From Gammaproteobacteria bacterium (GTDB lineage: Bacteria > Pseudomonadota > Gammaproteobacteria > Pseudomonadales > Pseudohongiellaceae), in NCBI GenBank assembly GCA_029246545.1, contig JAQWMX010000021.1:1-64000 (forward strand): a stretch of DNA of 64,000 bases, in the 5' to 3' direction. The notes under the pieces were generated by a model. That model did no database searches and was not told the DNA's origin. It worked only from the letters and a program-made list of their open reading frames with translations. The translations under genes and the position numbers were made by a program. Each line of letters begins with the position of its first letter. Within the stretch, counting starts at the first letter, position 1. This document shows positions 45,407 to 55,032 of the stretch, piece after piece.

Positions 45407-45433
45407 AAAGTACTTTGTTTAATAAAGTACTTT
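45407..45433. promoter_or_regulatory. Tandem palindromic operator in the DUF2306/RDD divergent region
   Basis: Two copies of the perfect ten-base palindrome AAAGTACTTT (45407-45416 and 45424-45433), 17 bases apart centre to centre and embedded in AT-rich sequence. They sit between divergent transcripts, the leftward one encoding the winged-helix regulator. I infer that its dimer binds here for autoregulation. Confidence 0.65.
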
Positions 45434-45554
45434 TAGTTAATACCAAAGTCAAGCTTTTTAGAATGGAACATTTAAGTTAGGAAATGGGTGTTTGTCATTG
45501 AGAGCCCAAGGCAAACTCTTACTTGGTATTAAAATGCAGTACAATGCCGCTGCC

Positions 45555-46031
45555 ATGAACAACATAAATCCGACAATAAACACTGCTCACGCCTCCTTGT
45601 GGCGACGCCTAGCTGCTATTGTCTATGACAGTATTGTCATGCTAGCTATTTGGATTGTTGTCGGATTTTTTGTGCTCTCATCTTTTGGCATTGAGCAGGC
45701 GCAAATGGTCGAAAATGACCGTGTAGTGATGGATCCTTATTATCGAATCACCCTTTTCACATCAATGCTTGTGAGTGCTTATTTGTTTTTTGCCTGGTTC
45801 TGGACCCATAGTGGTCAAACTCTTGGCATGCAGGCTTGGAAGTTACGTGTTCAAAATACAGATGCTTCAGCAATTTCTTATAAGCAAAGTTTAATTCGTT
45901 TTGTAGTGGCACCTCTCTCCTTCATATTATTAGGCGCTGGTTATTTTTATATGTTTTTTAATACTGAAAAATTAACTTTGCCTGATCTTTTATCACACTC
46001 TGTTGTGCTCAAAGAAACCTGGGTAAAATAA
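45555..46031 (+). CDS. RDD family membrane protein
   Basis: About 158 residues with three or four helices. The RDD signature is LWRRLAAIVYDSIVMLAIWI near residue 15 (Arg ... Asp), followed by a second helix pair and GQTLGMQAWKLRVQNTDASA, a conserved RDD element ('GQTLGK...L.V'). The final helix FVVAPLSFILLGAGYFYMFF precedes LPDLLSHSVVL (family 'HD..S.T.VV'). ATG 45534 or 45555 are both possible; neither has a good ribosome site. Function unknown, possibly transport. Convergent with lptG. Confidence 0.85.
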   Translation: MNNINPTINTAHASLWRRLAAIVYDSIVMLAIWIVVGFFVLSSFGIEQAQMVENDRVVMDPYYRITLFTSMLVSAYLFFAWFWTHSGQTLGMQAWKLRVQNTDASAISYKQSLIRFVVAPLSFILLGAGYFYMFFNTEKLTLPDLLSHSVVLKETWVK

Positions 46032-46074
46032 GCCGGTATTTTTTACGAAGTTTAGAAATTTTGAAAATAAAAAG

Positions 46075-47145
46075 CTAGGTTGCTTTTCTAAGCAGATGGA
46101 TACCTAGTAATCCGCTCATTAATATTGGTGTAAGTACAGCAAGAAAAGGGTTTAGCTGATAAACCAACCCAACTGTTGAAAAAATCTGCTGCAAGATAAT
46201 AAATAATAATCCAAAACTAACCGCTGTAAAAACTCTTGAGCCCATGGTCGCTTCACGTAAAGGACCAAATATAAATGAGATCGCCACCAACACTAATACA
46301 GCAGTAGCTAAAGGTTGTAATGCCTTTTCCCAAAAATTCATTAGATAAGCACTAGCATCCTGACCTTGCTCTATAAATCGACGCGCATAAAAATATAAAT
46401 CTGAAATAGATAGAGAGTCTGAATCAACTATCATTAATTGTAAAAGCTCAGGCGATAAATCAACATCCCAAGCTAGTTCTGGTAGAATTTGCAACTCACT
46501 TTGTAGCCCCTCATCGCTTTGTATAAAGGTTGTTGCTTGAACATTTTCCAGTAGCCAACTTTCACTTTGATAACGCGCTGTGTCAGCTTTTATATTGCCA
46601 GTTAATTCTTGTTCATCATTAAAACTATATATGCTGACGCCATGTAAAATCCCTTCAGGTTCTATGGCATTAAAATGCAAATAATCATTACCATCACGTT
46701 GCCAGTTACCAAAATTTGAGAGCACCACTTCATCGCTATTAGCCACTGTTTTATTCACTTCAGCACGTAGGTCTAAGGACGGTGTAATGTATTCGCCTAA
46801 AATTAATCCGATTACCATGACTAATATTGCTGGCTTCATCACTGCCCAAACAATACGGCCAGTTTTAACACCCGCTGCCTGAATAATTACTAGCTCATTG
46901 CTGGAAGCCAGCACGCTTAAACCAATTAAAGAACCCATCAAGGCGGTCATAGGCAAAAGGTCATAAACATGACGCGGAAAGGTTAATAAAACGTATTGCA
47001 AGGCATCAGCAGTTTGATAGCGCTCATTTGTGCCGCCAAGCTCATCAAAAATCGTAAATAAAAAATCCAAGCCTGCTAGTACTAGCAATACCAGAAGCAT
47101 TGCCATCAACACAGAATTACGAATATAAGCATCAAATTTAGGCAT
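46075..47145 (-). CDS. lptG: LPS export ABC transporter permease LptG
   Basis: Inner membrane permease subunit that, with LptF and LptB, extracts lipopolysaccharide and drives it to LptC-A-D. YjgP/YjgQ family: an N-terminal helix (YIRNSVLMAMLLVLLVLAGL), TFPRHVYDLLPMTALMGSLI, a periplasmic jellyroll (about 130-260), and C-terminal helices with the conserved PL--A--V--ISFIFGPLRE. 356 residues, normal. Its start overlaps the lptF end by eight bases. Confidence 0.95.
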   Translation of the reverse strand: MPKFDAYIRNSVLMAMLLVLLVLAGLDFLFTIFDELGGTNERYQTADALQYVLLTFPRHVYDLLPMTALMGSLIGLSVLASSNELVIIQAAGVKTGRIVWAVMKPAILVMVIGLILGEYITPSLDLRAEVNKTVANSDEVVLSNFGNWQRDGNDYLHFNAIEPEGILHGVSIYSFNDEQELTGNIKADTARYQSESWLLENVQATTFIQSDEGLQSELQILPELAWDVDLSPELLQLMIVDSDSLSISDLYFYARRFIEQGQDASAYLMNFWEKALQPLATAVLVLVAISFIFGPLREATMGSRVFTAVSFGLLFIILQQIFSTVGLVYQLNPFLAVLTPILMSGLLGIHLLRKAT

Positions 47146-48274
47146 TCGACTTATCTTCTGGTTTTATTTGTGGTTTCGAGGAAATCAAATCAAATAATTG
47201 TGGCATTTTTTCTTGGAACATTAATACGCCAAGTCCTATGAATAAAATATGTACCCACCACAAACCGATTACCGCAGGCAAAACTCCATCTGCCAACCAA
47301 TCTCTACTGGCCAGTAATAATGCAAAATAAATAATATAAATAAAAACTGCTGGCGCGAGTTTGGCAAAGCGTCCCTGTCGAGGATTCACTTTACTTAAAG
47401 GCACTGCAAGTAAACATATAATGGGAATTATCAGAATAAGCGATAGGCGCCATTGCAATTCAGCAGTAGTCGCATTACTTTTTTCAGCAAATAATTCTCT
47501 GGTATTCATTGCTTGTTCTTCTATAACTAAATCAATACTAATTTCTCTTTGTGGAATTCTTATGGCGAGTTCACCAAAATTTGTCACTGAATAAGCCTCT
47601 CCTGTAGCCATTCCTTCACTAAGTGAACCCTCAACAAATATGACCAATCTATCTTGATTCTGGGCTTGACTCTGATCATCACCTTGAATCACTTCGCCTA
47701 GAGAAAGGCTTGCTGAATTTGAAACAATTAATCTATCTGATTCAGTTTCATGCATGAAAACATTCTCTATTACGTTGTCTTCAATATTTTCAGCATAGGT
47801 TGTTCTCGCACCATTAGAAATATCCTGAAAAATTCCCGGCACCATGACGTCAAACTCATTCAGGTCTTTTTGTTGTTCCAGCAAACTTTCGCTATTTAAT
47901 AGACCTTTAGGCGTTAATGAGAGACTTAAATAGGCAATTAAAACAATTACAACTGAAGCACTAATTAGCGTGTACATAAGCAAACGTATTTTGCTTAGAC
48001 CTGAAGCAATAAGTACCGTCATTTCATTATCGGCATACATGCGCCCATAGGCTAAAAGCACACTTAACATTAAAGCTAAGGGCAAGATAAGCTGTACAAA
48101 TTCTGGTAAGCGATATGACATCAACAATAGCAACACTGATGGGTCTATATTGCCTTCGGTGGCTTCACCAAGATAATTTAGTAAGCGAATCAAAACAGCC
48201 ACTGCCAGCAAGACAAAAGTCAATGCCACTGTCAGCTGTAGTATTTGTTTTGCCAGATATCGTGCAATAATCAT
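47138..48274 (-). CDS. lptF: LPS export ABC transporter permease LptF
   Basis: Partner permease of LptG in the LptB2FG complex. It begins IIARYLAKQILQLTVALTFV and has YRLPEFVQLILPLALMLSVL, then AYGRMYADNEMTVLIASGLS, the coupling-helix region for LptB, a periplasmic beta-jellyroll (about 130-260), and C-terminal helices with LAVPLSKVNPRQGRFAKLAP, a strongly conserved LptF element. 378 residues. Divergent from pepA, which is the standard gammaproteobacterial arrangement. Confidence 0.95.
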   Translation of the reverse strand: MIIARYLAKQILQLTVALTFVLLAVAVLIRLLNYLGEATEGNIDPSVLLLLMSYRLPEFVQLILPLALMLSVLLAYGRMYADNEMTVLIASGLSKIRLLMYTLISASVVIVLIAYLSLSLTPKGLLNSESLLEQQKDLNEFDVMVPGIFQDISNGARTTYAENIEDNVIENVFMHETESDRLIVSNSASLSLGEVIQGDDQSQAQNQDRLVIFVEGSLSEGMATGEAYSVTNFGELAIRIPQREISIDLVIEEQAMNTRELFAEKSNATTAELQWRLSLILIIPIICLLAVPLSKVNPRQGRFAKLAPAVFIYIIYFALLLASRDWLADGVLPAVIGLWWVHILFIGLGVLMFQEKMPQLFDLISSKPQIKPEDKSNA

Positions 48275-48428
48275 GATTGAATTCTAGTGTATACAGTGTA
48301 AGACAGCTACTTTTCAGTTTTTCAGCTTTACAAGTAGATTTTTAATCAACAAATCTCTACCTTTATCGCTAGATTGAGCTCAACTCTAGAAAATTAAATA
48401 AGCCCTATTAAAAACAAGAAGGAATACC

Positions 48429-49907
48429 ATGCAATTTTCAACTAAGACCACCGCACTCTCCAATACGCCAACATCCTGCCTAATTCTTGGGGTTTATCTT
48501 AATGGCAACATGCCAGAAGAAACGGCCGCCGTAGATAAAGCTTCAGGCAAAGCTATTTCAAAATTACTAAAGGCTGGCGATATAAGCGGTAAGGCTATGC
48601 AAGCGGTACTTATGCAAAATGTCGCTGGTATTAAAGCCAAGCGTGTTCTCTTACTTGGTTGCGGTAAAAAAAGTGATTTTAGTCTGAAGAAATTTACTGA
48701 AATCCTGCGTTTATCTGTCATGCAGCTTAACCGTTATTCTCTTGAAGATGCTGTACTAGGGTTAGCCACTTTACCTATGGATAAAGCTAGCATGGAGCGA
48801 AAAGCTAATCAGGTAGCAAAGGTATTCACCCACGCAGAATATCGCTACAAAGAAACTGTCTCTAAGGCTAAACCTGCACAAATTATTAAACGCCTAGCGG
48901 TAGCTTGTTCTACTAGTGAACGTTCTCAGACTAAAAAAGGATTAGATGCCGGAGCTGCTGTCGGTATCGGCATGAATACAGCCCGTAATCTTGGCAACCT
49001 GCCTGCTAATATTTGTACGCCCACTTATTTAGGCGACCATGCACTGGCTCTGGCTAAAAAGAATAAGCTATTAAAAACCAAAGTTTTGTCAGAAGCACAA
49101 ATGAAACGCTTGGGTATGCACTCACTGCTTTCAGTTGGCCATGGTAGTGACCAGCCTTCTGTCTTGATCGTTATGGAATATAAGGGCAGCAGTGCAAACA
49201 CCAAACCCAATGTCATCGTCGGAAAAGGCATTACCTTTGACACGGGCGGCATCAGCCTAAAACCCGGTAGTGCCATGGACGAAATGAAATATGATATGTG
49301 TGGTGCTGCCAGTGTGATGGGCACTATGCATGCCTTGTGTGAACTAAAACCAAAAATCAATGTGGTTGCCATTATTGCTAGTGCTGAAAATATGCCTAGT
49401 GGCAGAGCTACTAAACCAGGCGATGTGGTTACCAGTATGTCTGGCCAAACCATTGAAGTGTTGAATACGGACGCTGAAGGCCGCTTAGTTTTATGTGACG
49501 CGCTAACTTACGCAAAACGATTTAATCCCAAAACAGTTGTCGATATTGCAACCTTAACCGGCGCTTGTGTTGCCACTTTCGGCAATGTTGTGACTGGACT
49601 ATTAAGTAACGATGACGAACTAGCCGATAAACTTTATCAATGCGGCATGGACTCACTAGACCCAGCTTGGCGTCTACCCTTATGGGATGAGTATCAAAAA
49701 CTTATCGACAGTAACTTTGCAGATATAGCCAATATTGGTGGCCCACGAGCAGGCACAATAACCGCTGGCTGTTTCCTCGCCCGCTTTACTAAAGAATATA
49801 AATGGGCGCATTTGGATATAGCAGGCACTGCCTGGAATTCAGGCCAACAAAAAGGAGCTACTGGTAGACCTGTGCCCTTGTTAATGGAATATTTGCTAAA
49901 CGCGTAA
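48429..49907 (+). CDS. pepA: Leucyl aminopeptidase PepA (M17)
   Basis: Cytosolic two-metal aminopeptidase; in E. coli it also acts in site-specific recombination and carAB control. M17 motifs: VGKGITFDTGGISLKPGSAM near 270 (Lys and Asp ligands), MKYDMCGAASVMGTM, and the signature NTDAEGRLVLCDAL near 345. The C-terminus ends in the family GATGRPVPLL. 492 residues, normal. AAGGA precedes the ATG. Followed after 17 bases by holC, as in relatives. Confidence 0.96.
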   Translation: MQFSTKTTALSNTPTSCLILGVYLNGNMPEETAAVDKASGKAISKLLKAGDISGKAMQAVLMQNVAGIKAKRVLLLGCGKKSDFSLKKFTEILRLSVMQLNRYSLEDAVLGLATLPMDKASMERKANQVAKVFTHAEYRYKETVSKAKPAQIIKRLAVACSTSERSQTKKGLDAGAAVGIGMNTARNLGNLPANICTPTYLGDHALALAKKNKLLKTKVLSEAQMKRLGMHSLLSVGHGSDQPSVLIVMEYKGSSANTKPNVIVGKGITFDTGGISLKPGSAMDEMKYDMCGAASVMGTMHALCELKPKINVVAIIASAENMPSGRATKPGDVVTSMSGQTIEVLNTDAEGRLVLCDALTYAKRFNPKTVVDIATLTGACVATFGNVVTGLLSNDDELADKLYQCGMDSLDPAWRLPLWDEYQKLIDSNFADIANIGGPRAGTITAGCFLARFTKEYKWAHLDIAGTAWNSGQQKGATGRPVPLLMEYLLNA

Positions 49908-49924
49908 GGTCCCAGATTATAAAT

Positions 49925-50350
49925 ATGCCCAAAGTTAACTTTTATTTACTGAAGAATGGTCAAAGCAGTGAGCAATATGTTTTTGCCTGTCGCCTTTGTG
50001 AAAAAATTCTGTCACAAAAATTGAAAGCTTATATCCATACCGACACCCAAGAGCAAGCGCAGTATTTAGATGATCTGCTCTGGAGTTATCGACCAGAAAG
50101 TTTCCTGCCTCATTGCCTTATCGACACCGAGACAGATGAAGAGGTCAGTATAGTGATTGGCTATGCCGACAAGTTTCTAGAAAAGTCTGATGTGTTGATT
50201 AATTTAAGTCAGGATATTCCAGATTTTCATGCAAGCTTTTCACGTATTGTCGAAATCATTGCTGCAGATGATGAGAGCAAAGCTCAGGGCCGTTTACATT
50301 GGAAACAATACAAAGATGCTGGCTATGAACTAGAAACTCATGAAGCTTAA
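49925..50350 (+). CDS. holC: DNA polymerase III chi subunit HolC
   Basis: Clamp-loader accessory subunit that binds SSB. The 141 residues start VNFYLLKNGQSSEQYVFACR, then LCEKILSQKLKAYIHTDTQE and LDDLLWSYRPESFLPHCLI, the three classical HolC blocks, and a later VLINLSQDIPDFHASFSRIV. Normal length. It sits between pepA and, in most gammaproteobacteria, valS; here about 5.6 kb of other genes lie between holC and valS. Confidence 0.93.
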   Translation: MPKVNFYLLKNGQSSEQYVFACRLCEKILSQKLKAYIHTDTQEQAQYLDDLLWSYRPESFLPHCLIDTETDEEVSIVIGYADKFLEKSDVLINLSQDIPDFHASFSRIVEIIAADDESKAQGRLHWKQYKDAGYELETHEA

Positions 50351-50410
50351 TAATATAAAAGGTCTACTCAACTACGACAGATTTGGAATTAACCTAAAGG
50401 GAGAAAAGTC

Positions 50411-51280
50411 TTGAGACTTGGCTTTATTGGTCTGGGGCACATGGGTTTACCTATGGCCAGGAGACTGCTTTCCAGCGGTCACTCAGTCACCGCGTGGAAT
50501 CGAAGTCGCGACAAGCTCGATGCACTAGAAAAAGAAGGCGCCTATCCAGCCAGTTCCCCTGCGGAAGTCATGGAACGATCCGATCTGATAGGCCTTTGCC
50601 TCACTTCAGACATCTCAGTCGAGGCCGTCGCCTTTGGACCCGAAGGTTTGTTCTCTACACAAGACCTGAAAGGCAAGGTGATCGCTGATTTCTCAACAGG
50701 CTCGCCCGATGCAGCTGTCAAATTCGCTAAAAAAGCCAACAGCAATGGGACGATGTGGGTGGATGCACCAGTATCAGGCGGTGTCCCAGCCGCCACTAAC
50801 GGCACATTGATCATCTTTGCGGGCGGGGAAACAGTGGCACTCAACAAGCTGGAGCCCCTCCTGCAGGCTGTTTCATCGCGCATATCTCATATGGGACTAG
50901 CGGGCAGTGGCCAACTCACAAAAATCTGTAACCAAATGATTGTCGCAAGCAATATGCTGGTTATGGCTGAGACAATTGCTCTTGCTCGGAAGACCGGTAT
51001 CGAAGTTTCAAAATTTGCCGATGCACTAAAGGGTGGGTTTGCTGACTCAACGCCTCTTCAAATCTTTGGGCCGCGCATGGCCGAGCACAAGTTTGAGCCA
51101 GTACTGGGTGCTATAGCACTAATGAAAAAAGACGTAGGGTTTGCAAAGTCAATTGCTGAACAGTTTAAAGTCAATGCGCCCATGTTAGAGCGAGTCGTTG
51201 CACTCTACGAGCAACCCTCTCTCGACCTTAATGCCGACCTGTCTCATCTTATTACCCTCTATGAGGATGAGTCAACATGA
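50411..51280 (+). CDS. NAD(P)-dependent beta-hydroxyacid dehydrogenase (3-hydroxyisobutyrate dehydrogenase family)
   Basis: Cytosolic oxidoreductase of 289 residues. The Rossmann loop is RLGFIGLGHMGLPMARRLL at the very start. The substrate-binding block is MWVDAPVSGGVPAATNGTLI near 115, and the catalytic Lys lies in GSGQLTKICNQMIVASNMLV near 172. The TTG start is supported by AGGGAG eight bases upstream and by the Rossmann motif beginning immediately. By eye it is richer in GC than neighbouring genes, which hints at acquisition. Substrates in this family include 3-hydroxyisobutyrate, tartronate semialdehyde and glyoxylate-type compounds; I cannot choose. Confidence 0.9.
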   Translation: MRLGFIGLGHMGLPMARRLLSSGHSVTAWNRSRDKLDALEKEGAYPASSPAEVMERSDLIGLCLTSDISVEAVAFGPEGLFSTQDLKGKVIADFSTGSPDAAVKFAKKANSNGTMWVDAPVSGGVPAATNGTLIIFAGGETVALNKLEPLLQAVSSRISHMGLAGSGQLTKICNQMIVASNMLVMAETIALARKTGIEVSKFADALKGGFADSTPLQIFGPRMAEHKFEPVLGAIALMKKDVGFAKSIAEQFKVNAPMLERVVALYEQPSLDLNADLSHLITLYEDEST

Positions 51281-51399
51281 CTTGAATAGAAGCCAATATC
51301 TCCTTTTTTACACTGGCGCATTTTCGAGTGCGCTAAATTCCCTTTAGTTTATATTTGCTTTTAGCCGAATATAGACCTTCTAAAAATATATTATTACAG

Positions 51400-52323
51400 C
51401 TAACCAGCATTCTTTTTCTTATCTATATCCATGCATTCACTAATTAATTCACCTACTTGGGAAAACTCTGCTTGCCTCGGTGAACGACTACGCCACATCA
51501 GGCCAATTGACCGACGCACTTTTTTATCAATGAAAGCATGTGTTTCAACTGTAGTGCCTCTTAATATTTTCGCATCCACCGCCATTTTGGGCAGAATACT
51601 AATGCCAATATCGTTCGCCACCATTTGAATGACCGTATTTAAGCTCGTCGCATAATAAGGAACATTAATATCGCTGTTCTTTAATTTACAGGCTTCTAAG
51701 ACATGGTCACGCAGACAATGTCCCTCCTCTAACAATAATAAATCTGTATCCTTCAATTCATGAGTGGTTAATTTTTTAGCACTTGAAAATTCACTGCCTT
51801 TATTACATGCGAGCACTAGCTCATCATAAAATAGATGCTGATTCGTAACGCCTTCCGCTGGGTATGGTAGTGCTAAAAGTAAAATGTCTAACTCACCTGC
51901 GTTTAAATCACTGAGCAAATTACCACTTTGATCTTCGCGTATATAAAGCTTGAATTTTGGATAACGCTTACGCAGTGCTTTTAAAATTTTAGGCAATAAA
52001 AAAGGCGCAATTGTTGGTATAACACCTAGGCGCATTTCAGTTGTAAAAGGCTCATGCGCAGATTCAGCCACAGACATTAAATCATCTGTTTCAGTCAGTA
52101 TAGAGACAGCTCTTGCTCTGACTTCCCGGCCTATTGCGGTAAGGCTAACTTGCTTTTTACTGCGGTCTATTAAATTAACGCCCAAGCTTTGTTCGAGTTC
52201 GCTAATACCCGCGCTTAGCGTTGATTGTGAAACGAAACAAGCCTTCGCAGCTTGACTGAAATGCTTAAGGTCAGCCACGGTGCAAAAATATTTTAATTGC
52301 TTTAATGTTGGAGGATTTATCAT
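51400..52323 (-). CDS. oxyR: OxyR, peroxide-sensing LysR-type regulator
   Basis: Redox-sensing activator of peroxide defence. The N-terminal LysR helix-turn-helix is HFSQAAKACFVSQSTLSAGI (about 21-40). In the regulatory domain LLLLEEGHCLRDHVLEAC carries Cys203 and Cys212, nine apart as in E. coli OxyR Cys199 and Cys208, so the disulfide switch should be intact. 307 residues. Divergent from the rubrerythrin gene, with a 182-base spacer that likely contains OxyR sites; this supports a peroxide role for the neighbours. Confidence 0.92.
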   Translation of the reverse strand: MINPPTLKQLKYFCTVADLKHFSQAAKACFVSQSTLSAGISELEQSLGVNLIDRSKKQVSLTAIGREVRARAVSILTETDDLMSVAESAHEPFTTEMRLGVIPTIAPFLLPKILKALRKRYPKFKLYIREDQSGNLLSDLNAGELDILLLALPYPAEGVTNQHLFYDELVLACNKGSEFSSAKKLTTHELKDTDLLLLEEGHCLRDHVLEACKLKNSDINVPYYATSLNTVIQMVANDIGISILPKMAVDAKILRGTTVETHAFIDKKVRRSIGLMWRSRSPRQAEFSQVGELISECMDIDKKKNAG

Positions 52324-52505
52324 CGTTAAAATCGATTAAAATTAATAATTTTATCTATTGGACAGATAATAAACTCATCATGCATAATCAATCAAGTTTA
52401 TGGATATTGCCATTAACTCAAGTGCAGACTAAAACACCAAAGTCTTAAAGAAAATTGACTCTAAATTTTCAATAACAACTTTCAATAACTAAAGAGGACA
52501 ACACT

Positions 52506-52925
52506 ATGTCACTTAAAGGAAGTAAAACAGAACAAAACTTGAAAGACGCATTCGCAGGCGAGTCTCAGGCTAATCGTCGCTATCTCTATTTCGCCTCTAA
52601 AGCTGATGTTGAAGGCTATAATGATGTTGCAGTAGTTTTTCGTTCAACAGCTGAAGGTGAAACTGGCCACGCGCACGGTCATTTAGAGTATTTAGAAGAA
52701 GTTGGCGATCCAGCCACTGGGCTTCCAATTGGTGGCACTTCTGACAACCTCAAAGCAGCCATTGCTGGCGAAACACATGAATACACTGACATGTATCCTG
52801 GTATGGCAAAATCTGCTCGTGATGAAGGTCATGATGAGATCGCTGACTGGTTTGAAACTTTAGCTAAAGCTGAAAGAAGTCACGCTAATCGTTTTCAAAA
52901 AGCTTTAGACAATTTGGACGATTAA
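52506..52925 (+). CDS. Rubrerythrin (ferritin-like diiron protein without rubredoxin domain)
   Basis: Peroxide-scavenging diiron protein of 139 residues. Four-helix bundle ligands are visible: ESQANRRYLYFASKAD (ExxxR), STAEGETGHAHGHLEYLEEV (ExxH), AIAGETHEYTDMYPGMAKSA (ExxxxY) and WFETLAKAERSHANRFQKAL (ExxH). The C-terminal rubredoxin domain of classical rubrerythrin is absent, so another redox protein must supply electrons; the Fe-S protein encoded next is a candidate. Ribosome site GAGG. First gene of a three-gene unit, divergent from oxyR. Confidence 0.93.
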   Translation: MSLKGSKTEQNLKDAFAGESQANRRYLYFASKADVEGYNDVAVVFRSTAEGETGHAHGHLEYLEEVGDPATGLPIGGTSDNLKAAIAGETHEYTDMYPGMAKSARDEGHDEIADWFETLAKAERSHANRFQKALDNLDD

Positions 52926-53021
52926 TGAAAGTTGCTGTGTGTTGGGAGCCAGTCGGCTCTCAACATTCGGTATCTAATTATTCTCTAGCTTTCATTCAAA
53001 TATTTTCTCTAGGTCTTGCAG

Positions 53022-54362
53022 ATGAGCGACTCCATCATTACCAAAGAAGGCAGTCTTGAAGCACCAACTCGACACTCTATTGATTGGACGTCTGAAAGCT
53101 TTTGGGACGCTGATAATCTCAACCAAGAGCTCGAACGTGTCTTTGATATCTGCCATGGTTGTCGACGCTGTGTAAGTTTATGTAATGCTTTCCCCACCCT
53201 TTTTGATTTGGTTGATGAATCGGACACATTTGAAGTCGATGGCGTTGATAAAGCTGATTATAAAAAAGTTGTTGATCAATGCTATTTGTGTGACATGTGC
53301 TACATGGCTAAATGTCCCTATGTTCCACCACACGAATGGAATGTCGATTTCCCACATTTAATGCTTCGCGCTAAGGCAGTAGAATTTAAAAAAGAAGGCA
53401 CATCTTTCAGAAATAAAATGCTTTCCAATACTGATGGTGTTGGCAAGATGGCTACGATTCCATTAGTCGATGTCACTGTTAATGCTTTCAATGCTAATAA
53501 AACTTTTCGCAAAGTATTAGAAAAAACTGCAGGTGTTCACCATGAAGCGCCTGTACCTAAATATTACTCTAAAACTTTGCGTAAACGCGTTAAGAATTTA
53601 GGGCAATCAATAACAAGTAAAGCGCTTGGAAGAACCACCGGCAAAGTAGCGCTCTATGCCACCTGCTACGGGAATTACAATAGTCCTGAGCTTGGCGAAG
53701 ACTTTTATAAAGTTTTTCAACATAACGATATACAAATTGAATTAGTCCCTAAAGAGCAGTGCTGTGGCATGCCTAAGCTAGAGCTTGGCGACCTTGATTC
53801 TGTCGCTAAAGCAAAAGAAGCCAATATCCCGGTTCTGGCCAAATTAGTCGATGAAGGTTATGACCTGATAGCACCCGTTCCTTCCTGCGTATTAATGTAT
53901 AAGCAGGAACTGCCATTATTGTTCCCAGATGACGAAGATGTAATCAAAGTTCAAAAAGCTTTTTTCGATCCCTTTGAATATTTGTTCCTACGGCATAAAG
54001 AAGGCGCATTCAAAACAGATTTTAATACTGAACTAGGTGATGTCTCTTATCAGGTTGCCTGCCACCTGCGTGTGCAAAACATTGGCATCAAGGCTCGTGA
54101 CATTTTAAATATGGTTCCCGGAACAACGATTAATGCAGAAGAACGCTGCTCAGGCCATGACGGCACTTATGCTGTGAAAGTCGAATCACATAAACATGCC
54201 GTGAAAATCGCTCGCCCTGTTGTTAAAAAAGTCGATGCAAAAAATCCTGATCATTTCATTTCTGACTGCCCTATGGCGGCCAGTCATATTGCTAATTTAT
54301 CAGAAACGGTAGATAAGCCCGAACATCCAATTACATTATTACGAATGGCTTATTCGTTATAA
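53022..54362 (+). CDS. HdrD/GlpC-like iron-sulfur oxidoreductase subunit
   Basis: A 446-residue protein with two ferredoxin-type 4Fe-4S sites, CHGCRRCVSLC (about 44-54) and CYLCDMCYMAKC (about 87-98), followed by two cysteine-rich CCG domains: ECCGMPKLELGD near 247 (KEQCCG) and CHLRVQNIGIKARDILNMVP ... RCSGHDGTYAVK near 345. This is the heterodisulfide-reductase D / GlpC arrangement. The rubrerythrin + Fe-S protein + DUF3501 triad is a recurring cluster, so I infer electron delivery to rubrerythrin. ATG 53022 is favoured over a TTG six bases earlier. Confidence 0.9.
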   Translation: MSDSIITKEGSLEAPTRHSIDWTSESFWDADNLNQELERVFDICHGCRRCVSLCNAFPTLFDLVDESDTFEVDGVDKADYKKVVDQCYLCDMCYMAKCPYVPPHEWNVDFPHLMLRAKAVEFKKEGTSFRNKMLSNTDGVGKMATIPLVDVTVNAFNANKTFRKVLEKTAGVHHEAPVPKYYSKTLRKRVKNLGQSITSKALGRTTGKVALYATCYGNYNSPELGEDFYKVFQHNDIQIELVPKEQCCGMPKLELGDLDSVAKAKEANIPVLAKLVDEGYDLIAPVPSCVLMYKQELPLLFPDDEDVIKVQKAFFDPFEYLFLRHKEGAFKTDFNTELGDVSYQVACHLRVQNIGIKARDILNMVPGTTINAEERCSGHDGTYAVKVESHKHAVKIARPVVKKVDAKNPDHFISDCPMAASHIANLSETVDKPEHPITLLRMAYSL

Positions 54363-54397
54363 GTATTTACTAAAGAACAAATTAACAAGGACAAACA

Positions 54398-54982
54398 ATG
54401 ACACTTACTCGAAACGACTTATTATCACTTGAAGAATATTCTTCTCGACGACAAGATTTTAAAACCCAAGTTATCGACCATAAAAAACATCGCCATGTTA
54501 GCTTAACCAAATATGCGCGATTATATTTCGAAGACGAAATGACAATTCGCTACCAAATTCAAGAAATGCTGCGTATCGAAAAAGTCTTTGAAGCCGCAGG
54601 CATTCAAGATGAATTAGATGCCTACAACCCATTAATTCCCAATGGCAGCAACCTTAAAGCTACATTTATGCTTGAGTATGATGATGTTGAACTTAGAAAA
54701 GTTGAACTCAGCAAACTTATTGGCGTAGAGGATCAAGTTTGGATTCAAGTTGAAGATTTTGAAAAAGTTTACGCCATCGCTGATGAAGATTTAGAGCGCG
54801 AAAACGACGAAAAAACTTCTAGCGTGCATTTCATGCGATTTGAATTAAGCGAAGAGATGATTAAATCCTTGAAGCAAACTCAGTCTTTGATCGCGGGTTG
54901 CGACCATCTAAATTTGCCTGTTGAAGGAATTAAGCTGCAAGCAGAAACCGTTGCCTCTTTGACTGAAGATTTAACCAGTTAA
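54398..54982 (+). CDS. DUF3501 family protein
   Basis: A 194-residue cytosolic protein matching DUF3501: it begins LTRNDLLSLEEYSSRRQDFK, then HVSLTKYARLYFEDEMTIRY and IQEMLRIEKVF, with PNGSNLKATFMLEYDDVELR further on. Charged, with no Cys-rich site except one Cys in IAGCDHLNLP. AAGGA precedes the ATG. It follows the Fe-S gene by 35 bases and completes the rubrerythrin-HdrD-DUF3501 set. Biochemical role unknown. Confidence 0.9.
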   Translation: MTLTRNDLLSLEEYSSRRQDFKTQVIDHKKHRHVSLTKYARLYFEDEMTIRYQIQEMLRIEKVFEAAGIQDELDAYNPLIPNGSNLKATFMLEYDDVELRKVELSKLIGVEDQVWIQVEDFEKVYAIADEDLERENDEKTSSVHFMRFELSEEMIKSLKQTQSLIAGCDHLNLPVEGIKLQAETVASLTEDLTS

Positions 54983-55032
54983 GTTTAAGTCTTTATTTAT
55001 TCCTGCTGTTTCTTTCTACTGTTCTTTCTACT

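Noticed and set aside
49025-49453. Open frame of 142 codons antisense to pepA
   Set aside because: Entirely within a well-supported gene on the other strand, without start signals.
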